Of a stretch of 64,000 nt of DNA, positions 44,095 through 57,705 are shown one piece after another. The DNA lies in contig NC_092674.1 of NCBI RefSeq assembly GCF_964355755.1, forward strand, positions 8,561,001 to 8,625,000. Reading direction: 5' to 3'. Below the pieces are notes generated by a model, which saw nothing but the letters and a program-made list of their open reading frames with translations, had not been told where the DNA came from and searched no databases. A program made the translations under genes and the position numbers. Source of the DNA: Antedon mediterranea. Taxonomy: Eukaryota; Echinodermata; Crinoidea; Comatulida; Antedonidae. Within the stretch, counting starts at the first letter, position 1; every line of letters starts with the position of its first letter.

Positions 44095-45449
44095 TATACT
44101 ATTTACACATACAAAGTCATCGGATCCTAAGTACTTGCGCAACGATCAGGTTTCAACTGATAGTTCAAAGTTGTTATTTTACACACATTTCGTAATTACA
44201 GATTACAACGTATTCTGTTTACAACCGAATTATTTAAGTGATAAAAATTAAGGATCAAACTGCATTTTTAGTGTTTCTAAATTTAGTTTTATTGATTTTT
44301 TAACTTCCTTAAGAATAGTGATTATTCAAGAGTCAGACTGAGTCAAGATTACACATAAAATAATGGCTGTACATATTGTAGATGTACAGTATACCTTACA
44401 GTGTGTTTAGTTGCTGTAATGTAAATTTAATCTTTTTTTTTTTTGCTTTGCTTCCCGCCCTTTTTAACGAGCTACACCTTAATATTTTTGGTATTTCATT
44501 TAAAGCTTTTATATGCCCCACCATTCCCATTCATTTCCTTTATTGCATCAAGTAAACAATGATGAAGTTGACACAACTATTCATAAAAATTGACCAAGAA
44601 GAAATATACACATATACATATAACAAAAACAGTACAGTACAGTTTCGTTCCTCCCACTGATGCCAGTCGCATCCAAGAGGCAGTCTTCTCTATCATCCAA
44701 ATATATGCTGGGTCAGACTGTTGAAGGGCTTCCTTGACTGGGTTAGCTTCTTAGCTTGACTAGGATCGCACTAAAGGAGATTTCTTAATTTATTCCAGGG
44801 GTCACGATAGTATGGTTTCCGCGCTTGTGCAAAGAGCAAGTTTCCAAAGACAACAAAAAATAACAATACCGTTAAGCTACTTGGGTTTTGAAACATTTAT
44901 AAAAAAGAAAAAGGACGGGGAAATTATTATTTTAATATTATGAATAAGTACAGTAAAATTTATTTGTTTCCTACTGTAAACATGGGCCTATAGATCAACT
45001 TTTTGACTTCTCACTGTAAGCGTTTTAGCTTCCCACACTGATTTCACAACCTAAACTAAATTATTTAATTTCATGTTTAGTTTCACTGTCAATCATGTTT
45101 TTATAGACAAATTCTGGGAATGTTCTATGAATAAACTAATGTTAAAATGTTTTTACAAAAGCACACTACAGTACACGTACCATCTTTTCTACAGTACATA
45201 CAGTATTACAAACAAGACTAAATGCAGTGAGAGCAATTGTATAATAGACTCAACTCCATACAACAGGCACAGTAGGTTTTGGAGGATAATATGTAAAACA
45301 TCAAATAATAGCATTATTGGATTATGAATAGTCACCTACATAGACACATGACCTTTTAACCCTGCCAGTGATTTCTGTACCGTCTCCACATTGTGAAAAT
45401 AAAAACGCCTCGATACATTTAGTGTTAGTACAAGAAGTAAATTTTCCAT
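44095..45449. other. Intergenic, nothing recognised
   Basis: AT-rich, TACAGTA-rich sequence, without gene or clear element. Confidence 0.4.
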
Positions 45450-46486
45450 CACTTTGACTGCCAAACACGAAGATCTTCGTTTTTGGAAACACAACGCTTG
45501 ACTGCCAAACACGAAGATCTTCGTTTTTCGCGTTTTTTTACGAAATCCGGTAGGTAGGTTAATTATTGGTATATACTATAAATATGAACACTAAATTCGG
45601 TCTGGACCGTGAATATTTTACCTTTTGAAAGTAACTAATCTGGTTACGAACGATTGTCAAAATGGTACCTGTCGAAATAACATACACCGCGCATCACAGT
45701 AGCGCGTACAGCGATGGTTTGGCGCATTGTGTATCGGTCGCGCTAGCTATGCCGCCGAAGCATTACAAAGGTTTATGTGGATTGGCATGTTAGTTATCTG
45801 AATAAAAAATAATGGATGAATTTTCAATAAGAAGTCTTTAATTTTATTATTGTATGTATACCCTAATTGTTTTGGTGTTTCACTGTAAGTGGCCGAGTTT
45901 CACGCAACAAACTTGTTTAGAAATGGTATGAATATTATCATCAGTTTACTAGCTAGGCTGGTAGTACTAGGCTATAGCCTAGGCCTAGTCGTAAAACGGT
46001 TCCGGAACAACTTTAGGCCTAGTTAACTAGGCCGGGTGTCTTTACTATGTGGATTTTGGCGAAACATTGATGTAAGATTTATGATTTATAAAATGTAATA
46101 CATATTTCGATAGTGATAACTTGTTTTTATAAGCCTACCGGTGCCGTGTAAGTAACTTTTTCGTTGTTTGTTGATCTCACCGGGCGATATTTTCATATTG
46201 TGATGTCTTGCACAAAATCGCGAATATCTCGACTTTCTTGCGCGAAACTACGAAAAACTCAAAAAGTGCGTTACTTTCATTTTACTATTACGATTTATAT
46301 ATTGCGATTTGAAAATCGTTCTTGGTACCATTGTAAAGCTAAAATCTTTATGATTATTTTAGTCTAAATTACATATAAATCAGATCACATACATAGTTTC
46401 AATCAGCTTTAATAAAAACATCGAATTGGGCTATAAACGCTGGCGGTGGCAGTTTCTAACTGGAAAAACCTCTGGCAGTCAAAGTG
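45450..46486. mobile_element. About 1.04-kb piggyBac-like non-autonomous element with a duplicated left end
   Basis: The right end reads TTAACACTTTGACTGCCAGA on the minus strand (TTAA at 46487-46490) and the left end CACTTTGACTGCCAAACACG (45452 onward). The left TTAA is not preserved (CCAT instead). The first 35 bp or so of the left end (CTGCCAAACACGAAGATCTT) are repeated 44 bp further in. A TTAA target and a C-A-C-TTT start are piggyBac-like. No transposase ORF. Confidence 0.6.
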
Positions 46487-48625
46487 TTAACACTGAATGA
46501 TCTACAGTATGTACAGATTACACTACAGTATATCCCATACACATACTGTACTGTACATATTTGGTCATATTTTAAAGTCTCTTTTAGCCATCTGGTTGTA
46601 CAAACCTGCTACCTTATCTGCACTACAACCTTTTTTGATTGGAAATTTGTATTCCAAAAACACCCATTATTATCAAAACTTACGGTCAGTAACCATAAAA
46701 GATAAACCTGTAGTCCTTCAGAGAGACAAGGTACCATTCCACTGTACCCAGTAAAATACTTAATTTCAACAACATACTTAGTATCAAACTACTGTATAGT
46801 ACGTATACTACTATTTACATCAGTTCAACTTCTAGTCGTCCGATATCTCCTTAACAGAAAATGTTCAAATCCTATGCATTTTCCAATGAACCAATCAACT
46901 TTGTGAAGGATTTGTAAAAGCAAAGTTTTTTAAATTTTTTAGTAGGAGGTCGTTCACCTAATTACATTTGCGATACTGTAAGAACTGCTAATGTAATATG
47001 ATTAACTACACATCATATTTATCTTTTTTTATTTAAAACCTTCTGGCGATAGAGATTTATGACTGCTCTTCATGCCTTCTGCGATGAACACATTTCACCG
47101 CTATTATGTTACGATTTCCATCGCATTTCATTCAATAATCAAAGATGCTAATTTTTGCCGGTTTGCTTCTTGCTGTAAACCGAGATTTTAATGTGGGAAA
47201 CATGACCGACAAAACGCCAATACTGAGTAACATTATGATTCAAAATTTGCACGGTGAATGGTTATGTGGGTTTATTCGCAACATTTATAATTTAGAACTA
47301 TGATTAAGTATCAGTAAGGAAATAAACGCAATAAAAGATGATTAGGATATCGTATCCAACTCGAAAATGATAATTGCATTTGAATGACAATTGAGGATTT
47401 CAATTTCTATTGTTTAATATGAATTTGAATAATTTGAAACCACATATACAGTAGATAGTATCAACACAACCTACAGGAATATTATACTGTAGCAAAAAGT
47501 GGAAAAAGGGAAAAAATAACTACCATTTAATTAACGATTTTTAATGATTTATAGTACATGCTCAATATAAATTCCAATATAAACTGGTATATTTACACAG
47601 GCATACGGAAACTCTAAACTACCCAGTGATATACTAATGGAAATCAACCAAGAATCGTACCAGGAATCTTTTTAAAAGGATATGTCGTCATACCACCATC
47701 TAGACCACTGGGATTTATTTTCATGGTATGGTTTAAATCTATTTCCTGCATACCTGTAGCTTATCGGGATAAACCGACAATAGCCTTTCTCCTCTAAGAG
47801 TGAGATATAACTCGATAAATAGAATTTTTTATTAAACATCTCTGTCCACAAACGGTATAGTCCCATGAAATTTTATTGGATAGTGACTCTTTAATTCTGG
47901 TCATTGGGTCAAACTTCAAACTGGGAATTTGTTGGATCCAGGAATTTTCAATAGACACCTTCAAATGCATTGTGTACAGTAGGCCATAGTATCTTTCTGT
48001 TTACTGTACCTGTTGGTAGACATATCCAAAATAAACAAAGGGACAATCAAATAGATAGTGAGACTACTGGTATGTACTGTACTGTACTATATGTTTAATA
48101 TTAATAAGGCCTTATTGTCCAATCTGTACAACACAACTTATAATCTGTATTTTACTTTATATTTGCACTGTAGAAATATTAAATAATAACTCTGTGATTT
48201 ATTTTCATAATATATGCATTGTAATATAGTGAAGTGAATATTGGTAATAAAAATGTGTTGTTACATTAGTGAATATGACTATGTTTCGTTAAAATGAATA
48301 GTAGCTAAAGGCTATGGTATTGTAATAGATTTACACTGTATACAGCAGCTTTAACAATTTATTAATAATAATCTACAGCATAAAATTTTTTCTGAATATG
48401 CTAATTTTGATTTTTATTTGTTCTCCAGGTAGAGTTTGTAGAATTAAATTTTCATTAGGAGAAACAACGTTTTAAAGAATCAAGGACGTTGTCCGCGATT
48501 ACTCTGTACTGTATATTACAGATCAATCTGTTGTATTACAGTACACCATTGTGTACAATTGTTTTTAATAAAATATTCATAGATTCTTTGTCTACTTTTA
48601 CTTGAAACTGCTGTATCAGCAACGT
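46487..48625. other. Intergenic; one degenerate repeat piece
   Basis: No gene. At 47757-47810 GCTTATCGGGATAAACCGAC and the following AATAGCCTTTCTCCTCTAA resemble the left end of the foldback element at 63441, so this is probably a decayed relative. Confidence 0.4.
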
Positions 48626-48630
48626 AGGAG

Positions 48631-48700
48631 AGTCGATTGTGGCTTGATGGTGATGATGTTTGGCTACGAATCCAAGGGTCCTGGTTCAAGTCCTGTCATA
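48631..48700 (+). mobile_element. tRNA-like SINE head remnant
   Basis: A box TGGCTTGATGG (48639-48649 region) and a perfect B box GGTTCAAGTCC, 34 bp apart, with an imperfect anticodon arm TTGG/CCAA between them. The acceptor stem does not pair, so it is not a working tRNA. Confidence 0.5.
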
Positions 48701-48984
48701 TTTCAGGATTTTTTCTAATGACAAATTAATGCCAAAGACTTAATTAAGACTGTTTATGTAGAGCATCTTGTGTATAGGTTTGTCTTTTGCAAAGGATTGC
48801 CACCTTTAAGAAGGATATTGAATGAATTCGATATGGTTATCCCTGGCAATTTGCCTATCCCTGGCAATTTGCCTAAATACAGTATATGAAAACAAAACAA
48901 TGCTTTTTTTTATCTTTTTTTTTAATATCAATAATAATATCATTAAAAAAACAAGTTTTTGTTAAATACCAAAATGATCAAATA

Positions 48985-49139
48985 TTATTTATTTATTTTA
49001 TTTTATTTTATTTTATGTCTTTAGGCAATGTGGCCAAGGATTACCAATAGTGAATTAATCACTGTCCTATCAGATAGGTGGTAATCCCCCTGATACAGGG
49101 GCTATTGTGTGAACCAGTTCACCGGGGTAACCCCCTACT
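48985..49139 (-). mobile_element. 5'-truncated copy of the class II tRNA-derived SINE
   Basis: 49016-49139 is identical over 124 bp to 14371-14494, preceded on the plus strand by the (TTTTA)n tail. The tRNA head is missing: homology stops after CCCCCTACT. Such 5' truncation is what LINE-driven retrotransposition produces. Confidence 0.85.
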
Positions 49140-50257
49140 ATTCACCAGATAATAAAGAAAAACCCACTGCTGATAATGCTTCTTGAAGAAATTCTGGCAC
49201 TGTGTTGTAAATCTTGTTAGAAAGTCCAAAACTAAAGTCACTGCCATCACAGCAACCTACCGTACAGTAGCCGAAACATCTGTGTAGGTTGCTAGTTTTA
49301 GGTTTCATCTACCATTTCTGATGGCAACCGAACTAACCACTTAACAACGGAGTTCCAGTGTACAGTAAATGCTAATTTACACAGAGCAGTAACAGTAAGC
49401 GGAAAAGTGCTTGTCCCATGTCAAATATGTATCTATCCTGAGCCGGTTTCCATTCAACCACCTGCCTGCTACACAATATCTGTAAGAAATAACATGTACA
49501 GGTATTCCACTTAGGCCTAGAGTGACCGCTCGTCTCTGTAAATTGGCTTGTGTGTCTTCTTGTTCAGAGGTTACCCCAGTGTTCTGATTCAGTTCCATCA
49601 GTTTGACCTGCTGTTCCTATTGGCCCTTTGTTATCATGAGAGGCTATGGTTGGTCACCAAAATAGAAAGTTTCTCTGCCATTTGTAATGCCATTTAAAAA
49701 TAATGCGAGCAGAAAAAAAGGCTTTTATTTTCATATTGTTCATTGACCGAACTGAAGTGTCTCTAGTGTAACAAGTGTTATTCACAAATATTAACTAGTG
49801 ATCGCTTTTCAGAAATCTCCATACACTTGTAGAGCCTCCTGACTGAATGAGGAAATCTACATTAATGATAATTGCCGACCCTGAACTTTACAAAGCTTTT
49901 AACTTTTCTTCCTTAATTCATGTTTTATTTATTCGATCTCATTCCATATTTGATTGAAGTAGAGTAGATAATTGGTAAATTCTGGCCATGACCTCAATTG
50001 GATTTCATTATAATATTGCAGTATACTAGTACCGTACCCTTACTTGATCACTGCCAATTATATTTGGCAAGATTGTGTTTTTCAAGTGTGCTGAGATAAT
50101 CGTTAAATCTATTCTTTTTGTGTTAGTGTTTTTGCCATGTTTTTATTCCCTCAAAATAAAAAGTCCCTTGTTGTACATGATGAGCCACTAAATTTATTTT
50201 AAAAACGGTTAATTGCTTTAGTTTTGTGTATAAAAAGTGAAAAACTGATATTGTAGT

Positions 50258-50505
50258 CCATCCTAGTGCAAACCAACTTACTGTATTATAACAACAAGCC
50301 CCTGTAGTCCTCCCATCCTAGTGCGAACCAAGCTTTAGCAACAAGCCCCTGATGTTGTAGTCCTTCCATCCTAGTGCGAACTAAGCTTTAGCAACAAGCC
50401 CCTATAGTCCTTCCATCATAGTGCAAACCACGCTTTAGCAACAAACCCCTCCTGGTACAGCTGTAGTCTTTCCATCCTAGTGTGAACGAAGCTATAGCCC
50501 CAGGT
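50258..50505. repeat. 47-59-bp minisatellite (5 units)
   Basis: CCATCCTAGTG starts at 50258, 50313, 50366, 50413 and 50472, each followed by CGAACCAAGCTTTAGCAACA-type sequence and AAGCCCCT. The unit resembles the inverted terminal word of the local palindromic MITEs (CACACTAGGA). Confidence 0.85.
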
Positions 50506-50509
50506 CTTT

Positions 50510-53500
50510 GTGTCTAGTTGTAGATGTTATTGAAGTTAAAATATAAAAACATATTAGTTTATGATCTGTAGAGGAGTTTAGTGTCTAAAGAATCTGAAAA
50601 TTAAACAGCAGGCAACTCAGCCGCCAAGCTTACAAGCTTTGCATTTACAATCAGAGCTTACTTTTACATCATTTATGATCGATTATAATCTTTTCTTTTT
50701 TTCTTCTTTTTTTTCATTAACCCACCTTTTATCAACGGTAACCATATTTAAAATGTATTTACAGTACTTCAAAAATACCCTTAAGACACAATATTGAAAC
50801 AAATTAGAAATGTAAATTACTTATTCAAATTCAACCTATATTTATTTAACTACTGTAGAATGATATTTAACCTTTAACATTTGACCTCTGACCTACAGTA
50901 TCTTATAGAATTTTATTTAGCATGGTTTGATAATAAATTATGCTAAAATCCCACACAAGAACAATCCCAATGCTTTTGATCAAATTACAACACATGGATG
51001 TAAAATGTACAGAACAATGGTTATGTACTTTTAACATGTGTTATTGTATTACTCTCAAAGGAAATATATTACTGTAAACAAATGGCATAGGCCTAGATAA
51101 GTTATCCTACAGACAGACAGTAAATTCTCCAGTCATTAGGCCATTAGATATGAATATGTCTACATTTGAATCTATTTTTAAAGATGATGTCATGTGCCTT
51201 ATATTATGAACTATATGTACACAAATACTCTACATTAATAATATTATTCTAAAAATAATCAATCTTGTGGTTCAATTTGTACAGTTGGATTGCTATTAAG
51301 AAACCCAATAAAGTGTCCCCTAAATAGAGGTTTCAATACAGAGGTTGGCAGGAGTGTTAAAATGTACAGTATATTTCTCCTTGTTTGTTTCACATAAAAG
51401 TGGCCCCTTAAAAGGAAGGGTTTGACTGTAAACAATTTCTTAATTTACAATGTCTGGGCTAGTAATCTTTAATACCAAGTGGGATAGTAATTCTGTACAA
51501 CTCAATATTTCACTTCCATTCTATCCCAGAATGCACAGTACGCACAGTAAGCAACCATGATTTTACATTTACACTGTAAATAAATAATTTCCACTGTTTG
51601 TACGGTACTGTGCATTACAGTATATTACAGTAAAATTATAAGTGCGATTCTCCATGGTTAATGACATACAGTAATTTATGTGTACGCATTAATGCATTCG
51701 TGTACATTACACATTATATTAGCATTGATTTAAAGTATTATGTAATCTTATCCAATGATTACCATTGAAATATACAAACGCATTAATTGATTCATGATTA
51801 GACTGGATATGTTCTATGTCCACAGGTAATCTTTTAATTGTATTAAATCAAAGCTTTATTAATCCAATTCCGTATACTACATGCCATACACGCCTAGTAT
51901 TACAAGCAATTTGACATTGCTATTTTTAATTTAGCTGAGAATCAACTTAGTCTGTGTTACTAATTGAATGTCATAGATTTTATGTATGATATCAATTATA
52001 TGCTTGTTTAAAACCAGCTATAAAAATGCATTTTTAGTAAATTAGTAGGATTTATGTCAAAGTTTTTTCGTCCCTTATTTAACCATTACAATACAGAACC
52101 CTATAAGCAAAATGTGAAAAAATGAATTAGGATATACTTCTACAGCACAGTAAATGTCTTTTTTACCTCTTTAAAAAAAAATAAAATACTGACTATGCAT
52201 TAAATGCAAATCAAAACAAAACACTGTCTTTGTGAAGAATGAACAAATAATCAACGGTTCCCGGGGGAGGATTGACCATGTTTGTCGAATAGCAAAATAT
52301 AACATTTTTGGATAAAAATAAAACAATACTCTACAGAGTGTGCCCAATCAAGGATTTTCATCTTTAAAAGTGACTAAAACTACCCTAAATGTCTAATATC
52401 GTCGGATCTTCTAGGGGGTGTGTATCCCCAACCATTTTTGGCCCTTCCGTCTGGCAAATCCTGGCACCACTATTGTCCTGGCTGGACATCAATAAGGTAA
52501 CTCAATATCCAAAATCGTGTTTTCCTCCTTACTTATAAGACTAGTTCGGAAATTATAGTTTTCATGGTACTGTGTATCTTCTTAAAATCTAAATTTATAC
52601 AATGAAAAATACTGTATTTCAATGAACAAAGCACTATTTGTTACCAAGCCACAGTTCATAGAATACAATGATTTTTTGTAATCAATAACCTTGTCTGTGA
52701 TAATATAAACATTATGACTACACTACAGGCAGAAAACCCAAGATGACAATGGCAATACATGTTTACTATAAGATTACAGTGCAATTTAAACTGAAGCAAT
52801 TATTGCCATATTTATTTGCCGTTTGATTAATACCGTTACAGTATATGTACAAATGTGGACCAAAAGAACACAATATTTCACATAGGAAAATGAGATTTTA
52901 AAAATACAAAATTATATTTCTAGTATATATATTATTTGTTCTTTAAATCAAGATTTAAATAAAAATTGTAATATTTTATGTTTATAGAAATGATACACTC
53001 TACAGTAGGTGGAGAAGGATTTTTCGGGAAAAATTTTTCTTGGGAAGCATTGAACTATTTTTGTTCTTATGATTTAATATTATAAATTTGTAGTAATTTG
53101 AAGAAATAATAGTGTTAATTTGAATTGGAAGGCCATATTTCATTTATTATTATGATTTCAATCAAACTTGGTCAATAGTAAAATTGTTGGAGTGTTGAAA
53201 ACTTAGCGTCAAAGGTCACAAAATTCAACCAACTGGGTTCATGTTCTATAGAACATAGTATCTCTAGTTGTTATTATTGATGAGTTTTGTAGTGCTAAAA
53301 TATATGTATGGTATTATTTTGTTAAAATTAAGGTGAAAAAGGATTTTATTTTGGTAATTTTTTTTAATTGTTGGTAATAATGTTGTTTCATGAATTTTTA
53401 GTTGTAGAGCTTTATTTAGGCTTCTTTGTTCATCCCAAGGACAGGTTCAGTAAAATACATCACCATCCAACGTTGAGATTGCATCATCATCCAGAAAAAT

Positions 53501-53855
53501 TGTATAAACATAATACAGAACAACATGTAGGTGGGGTGAAGCCAATGTACTTTTTACAACAATAAATATAGAAGGTGGTCCCTTAGTATATATGCACTTC
53601 ACAGATTGCACGCAAAGAAATTATAACTGTACATGAAATGTTATTTTTAAATTGGATAAAATCATCGTTACAATATAGAGCATCTTTAATGGAATTAATG
53701 AGGCAAAACACTTCATTCCTCTCATTTAGCGTACTTGTATAAAATCACTCCCGTGTGAATCAAGTTAAAACACTGCTTGTGTTTAATGCTTGATGGTAAC
53801 AAACTTGCTTTCAACAATCAAGAAGAAATATATGAACCGTAGTACTAACAAATGA
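50510..53855. other. Intergenic, nothing recognised
   Basis: AT-rich with many TACAGTA/TACTGTA words. At 51308-51425 two pieces (GTGTCCCCTAAATAGAGGTT and GTGGCCCCTTAAAAGGAAGG) resemble ends of the CTCTATTAAGGGGACAC dispersed family. No exon seen. Confidence 0.4.
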
Positions 53856-54167
53856 ATGTTTAGATTTCATGCTGAATTCTGTAAAATACCAGTTCTGAAC
53901 TCTCTTTTGGAAATTTCAATGCAAAAGGACATTAGGTTTAGGGTAGTGCAAGAAGATTTGGCATGCAATCGGGCCTCGATTCCTGTAAGCTATAAGTTCC
54001 CACAACAACCAGGAGAACCTACTGTAGGCTTTGCTGACAGGTATTTTGGCATCTCGTGTCCACTGTTATGGAACGGTCTTTCAGTGTCAATTCGGTCTGA
54101 AACTAACTTTGATAGCTCTAAGCGTAAACTAAAAACGTTTCTTCTTCAACAAGTTTATGGAACATAA
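53856..54167 (+). mobile_element. LINE ORF2 C-terminal fragment, open frame
   Basis: The frame reads PTVGFADRYFGISCPLLWNG, LSVSIRSETNFDSSKRKLKT, FLLQQVYGT-stop, matching the R.F...AP.LWN.LP..IR...N...FK..LKT..F tail of jockey/CR1-type reverse transcriptases. The polymerase core is missing, so this is a 5'-truncated copy. Confidence 0.75.
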
Positions 54168-54169
54168 TT

Positions 54170-55580
54170 GTGATGTACACTTTTGATAATTGTTCATTCT
54201 AAGAGCACTATATCAAATTTGTAATGTTAAGGGTAGTACTTAATTTCTTAAGTTTTAGACATTTTTTGTTGGGTGCTGAATGTGTCCCCTTAATAGAGGT
54301 TCTAATTTTTATTTGTTGATATATCAATCCAAATTGGCATAATTGTGACTTCATTTCATATTCCAACTGAATATAATTATGAACCGATTCTCTTGCCATT
54401 TTAAACCTACATACAGTAATACAGTACCAGCATTATCTAAATATTTACTATAGTATATTTCTGTCTCTAAAATATAAAGATTTCTTCTTTAGTTGCTATT
54501 TTGTGAGGGTAGCCAAGCTACTACCTGTACAGTAAAAATATAGTATTTGAAACCCATTTGTATGAAAACATTTTTGAAAAGGCAACAAATACAGAATATG
54601 GATTTATCCTGTTTTGTTTAAAATGAGACCACAAATCTATCATAATATTTTGACCTTGTTTCGTGTTTGACCTGTAATTCTTTATTTGCTGGTTTGATTT
54701 TCCCTTTTGACTATTTTCTATTTTAGGTTGAATTATAGACTCTACAAGGTTGTTTAGGTCTTTTTTGGCAGCTAAATTTGTTTTGTTGAGAATTTATTTC
54801 TACATCGAATAGAGCGTACCATATTTTTATTGAGCATAAAATTAACACTTACTTGTCCACTCAATGGGTGGCCCACTGCATTCATGATCGTTAATGGCAC
54901 AAATGTATCACTGGACCTACTGTAGGCTAGCCCAAACACAAATTATTTCGTCTCTATGTAAATGTATTTTTTTTTTAGTTTAATTGTTTGATTTATTTTT
55001 TAAGGCTTAATTTTGTAAAATGAATGATTAGTCACTCTTCTCCCCCCCCCCCTCCCCCTGATTAATTATAATAGTTCCAGTATCCTTATTTATTTAGAAC
55101 AGTTCTTAATTGTTCAAATATTTACAAATGTCACATTTTGAAGGGTCAACTACTAGTAGTACTTCCTATAATCTAATAGCCATTTTCAATGATAAATTAC
55201 CAATAAGTACCAATACCAATAGTAGATGCTAGAATAAGTATCCTTTAAGTGCTCTCTTTCACTCGTCTGACATGTACAGTAGTGTTCAACCTATGTGAAA
55301 ATATTATTTTGACCTCCCCCTTCCTCGACCCCTCAATAAGCCTTCATGGATTCAGTCATCACTGCATTGTAGTACTGTTTTTAAATGCAATTCATACAGC
55401 AAGAATCACTCAACTGTTAAAACATCAGATCAGTTGCAATATTGCAATTTCACGCTTTTTTATCAACAATCTATGAGGAACTTATATAATCCGGAAATAT
55501 ACTGGTCATGTGATTTATACTTTTGTTTAAAAAAATGTGTCTAAGCTATATTTATTATACTAAATAAGCACTGCCCACAC
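54170..55580. other. Intergenic, nothing recognised
   Basis: AT-rich; a C-rich run at 55042-55058; a CCCCTTAATAGAGGTTCT piece at 54286 of the dispersed TIR family. No exon. Confidence 0.4.
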
Positions 55581-55925
55581 AAAAAATGCAGGCCTATAAA
55601 AAGATTGGCTTATACAGGACCTGAGGACCAAACTATGGTAGTTTCTTTTTACCTGTATGTATGTCATTAATGTATATGGACAATATTCCATGGATGGGCT
55701 TATAATTTATGGTGGGCCTACCGTATACTTGATTCTGTATGGCACTATGTTAGCAAAAAATGTAGGCCTATATTAGAGATTGACTTATACTTGAGGACCA
55801 AACTATGGTAGTTTTTTTTTTTACCTGTATGTAATTACTGTATATGGACAATATTCCATGGATGGGCTTATATTTTATGGTGGGCCTATACTTGATTCTG
55901 TATGGTACTATGTTAGATTTTAGTA
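55581..55925. repeat. Direct tandem duplication, period about 174 bp
   Basis: 55581-55754 and 55755-55925 share AGGCCTATA, GAGGACCAAACTATGGTAG, TATGGACAATATTCCATGGA and TGATTCTGTATGG in the same order, with high identity. Confidence 0.88.
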
Positions 55926-57630
55926 GTATTGTACAAGTTGAGTAGCATTTTCCCAGAATGCTCTACTTGGCAATAAGATTGTTATTGTAAGCAAAGGACT
56001 TCAGTTTATGTTGTAAAGATTTTTCTATACTATCTATCTGTCTAACTCTCTCTAGTCTAGTGTAAAAATACAGTAAGGAATGTATGTTGTTTGTTACAAA
56101 TTTGCCTTTTTATTTCTACAAGCCACCCACCCAAAGGCTCTTATTCTTACCTACAGTAAATATCTCATGTTTGTTTGCAATAAAAGATGCTGTAACATGA
56201 GATTCTTCAATGTTCATCATTATTACTACTATAATACAAATGTTACACAAATTATTCAACCTTACTCGTTAAAAAAGACAACAAAGATTTGAACCAGTTC
56301 TTTTTGGTTGGCTGATCTGATTGCCAGCTGAACTATCACATTTATTCTCCCCATAGACCACGATTCCTTCTGATGCGTTCTATATCAATGTGATCCACTG
56401 AACACGAGCTGCGCTGGAGTGTGCAGTTGTTCATTGGTAATAGGTCATTGAGGGAAAATGAAATAGAAAGTTAGTTAGAACTGATTGTTCATGACTGAAT
56501 CATTTCATTGGCTACAGATCATCGGTTCCAATCTAAAATTGGAGGAAAAGTGTTTCATTTTTGATCGAAAATAATTATTGTATTTTTTAATTCTTCTCTC
56601 ACGTGACGCTTTTGCTAAATCTGCTCGAGAACTACCATAAAATCAAATCTTTCAATTGCGCTGAAAATTGGATAGAACCATGAACTGTAATGTTTTCGGG
56701 GCAGAAGATCCATGTAAATTACCCATGTTGTGTAATCCAATTTAGCTTGTTATGGTAGATTATTCATTTAAGTGGCCATAATTTCATTTGGAAATATTCT
56801 AAAGTGATGCTTCATATGTTTCAGTTTCATTTATCCAGTTTCTTGCTATTTTATTATATTAAATATTACAACCAAATATAGTTTAATACATAGGGTCTGT
56901 TTCTGCCGTATAGTAGCAAATAAACCGATTTTTATATCGGCTGTATTTTTGCAAAAAGTTGTGCTCCCAATAATCATTTAGATCAGTGGATGGTCGTTGA
57001 TGATAAATGTTAAAAGTACCCAAAATACAATGTGCTCAGGTGGTCAAGATGCGACAGTAGTTGACTGAAGGTCAACAGCGGTCAATCAAATTACCATTAT
57101 TTTGTGTTACATACAGCTAAAAGTTGCACAGCAATAACCAGTTAACTGGTCACCCAATCAATTGGGTGTTTTTAACTGTTATTTTCTGGCTTCCATTTAT
57201 CCAGATTATTGAACATTTTGGGATAAATCCTGTTTCTGCTACCATGAAATTGGGTTAAATTATTCACATGGTGGATAATCGTTTTTTACAGGACCCTCAG
57301 TGGGAAAAGAAATAAATTTTAGAATTTAAGCAGTAAACTTTTCAGTGAGGTATGTTTGCTGTTATTTATGGCTTCCCTTGTGTACCTTTTCCAGTAAAAT
57401 AACTGTGAAACTAAACTAAAACCTGCTTCAGGAAGCATTTTAATATACTAAATTACTACAAATAAAACATATATTAGAACATTAATGTTGCCATTAAACT
57501 TTAAAATGGTTCTAATGACCCTTGAAAGAGAGGTTTGAATTTTACATTCAATAACATACTTTACTTAGAATATATATCCTTGCAAATTAATGGTAGTTTA
57601 ATTATAAATGTACAATCTAGGCCATTAAGT
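55926..57630. other. Intergenic, nothing recognised
   Basis: No credible exon or element. Confidence 0.4.
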
Positions 57631-57633
57631 AGT

Positions 57634-57705
57634 GGAGCTGTAGCTTGGTGGTTAACATGTTTGCCTTCCAATCCCAAGGTCCAGGGTTCAACTCAGCCAA
57701 TGACC
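57634..57705 (+). mobile_element. tRNA-like SINE head
   Basis: TAGCTTGGTGGTTAACATG (A-box region) and GGGTTCAACTC (B box) at tRNA spacing within a 72-bp segment starting GGAGCTG. The acceptor ends do not fully pair. Confidence 0.5.

Noticed and set aside
48631-48700. Functional tRNA gene
   Set aside because: A and B boxes are good but the acceptor and anticodon stems do not pair properly.
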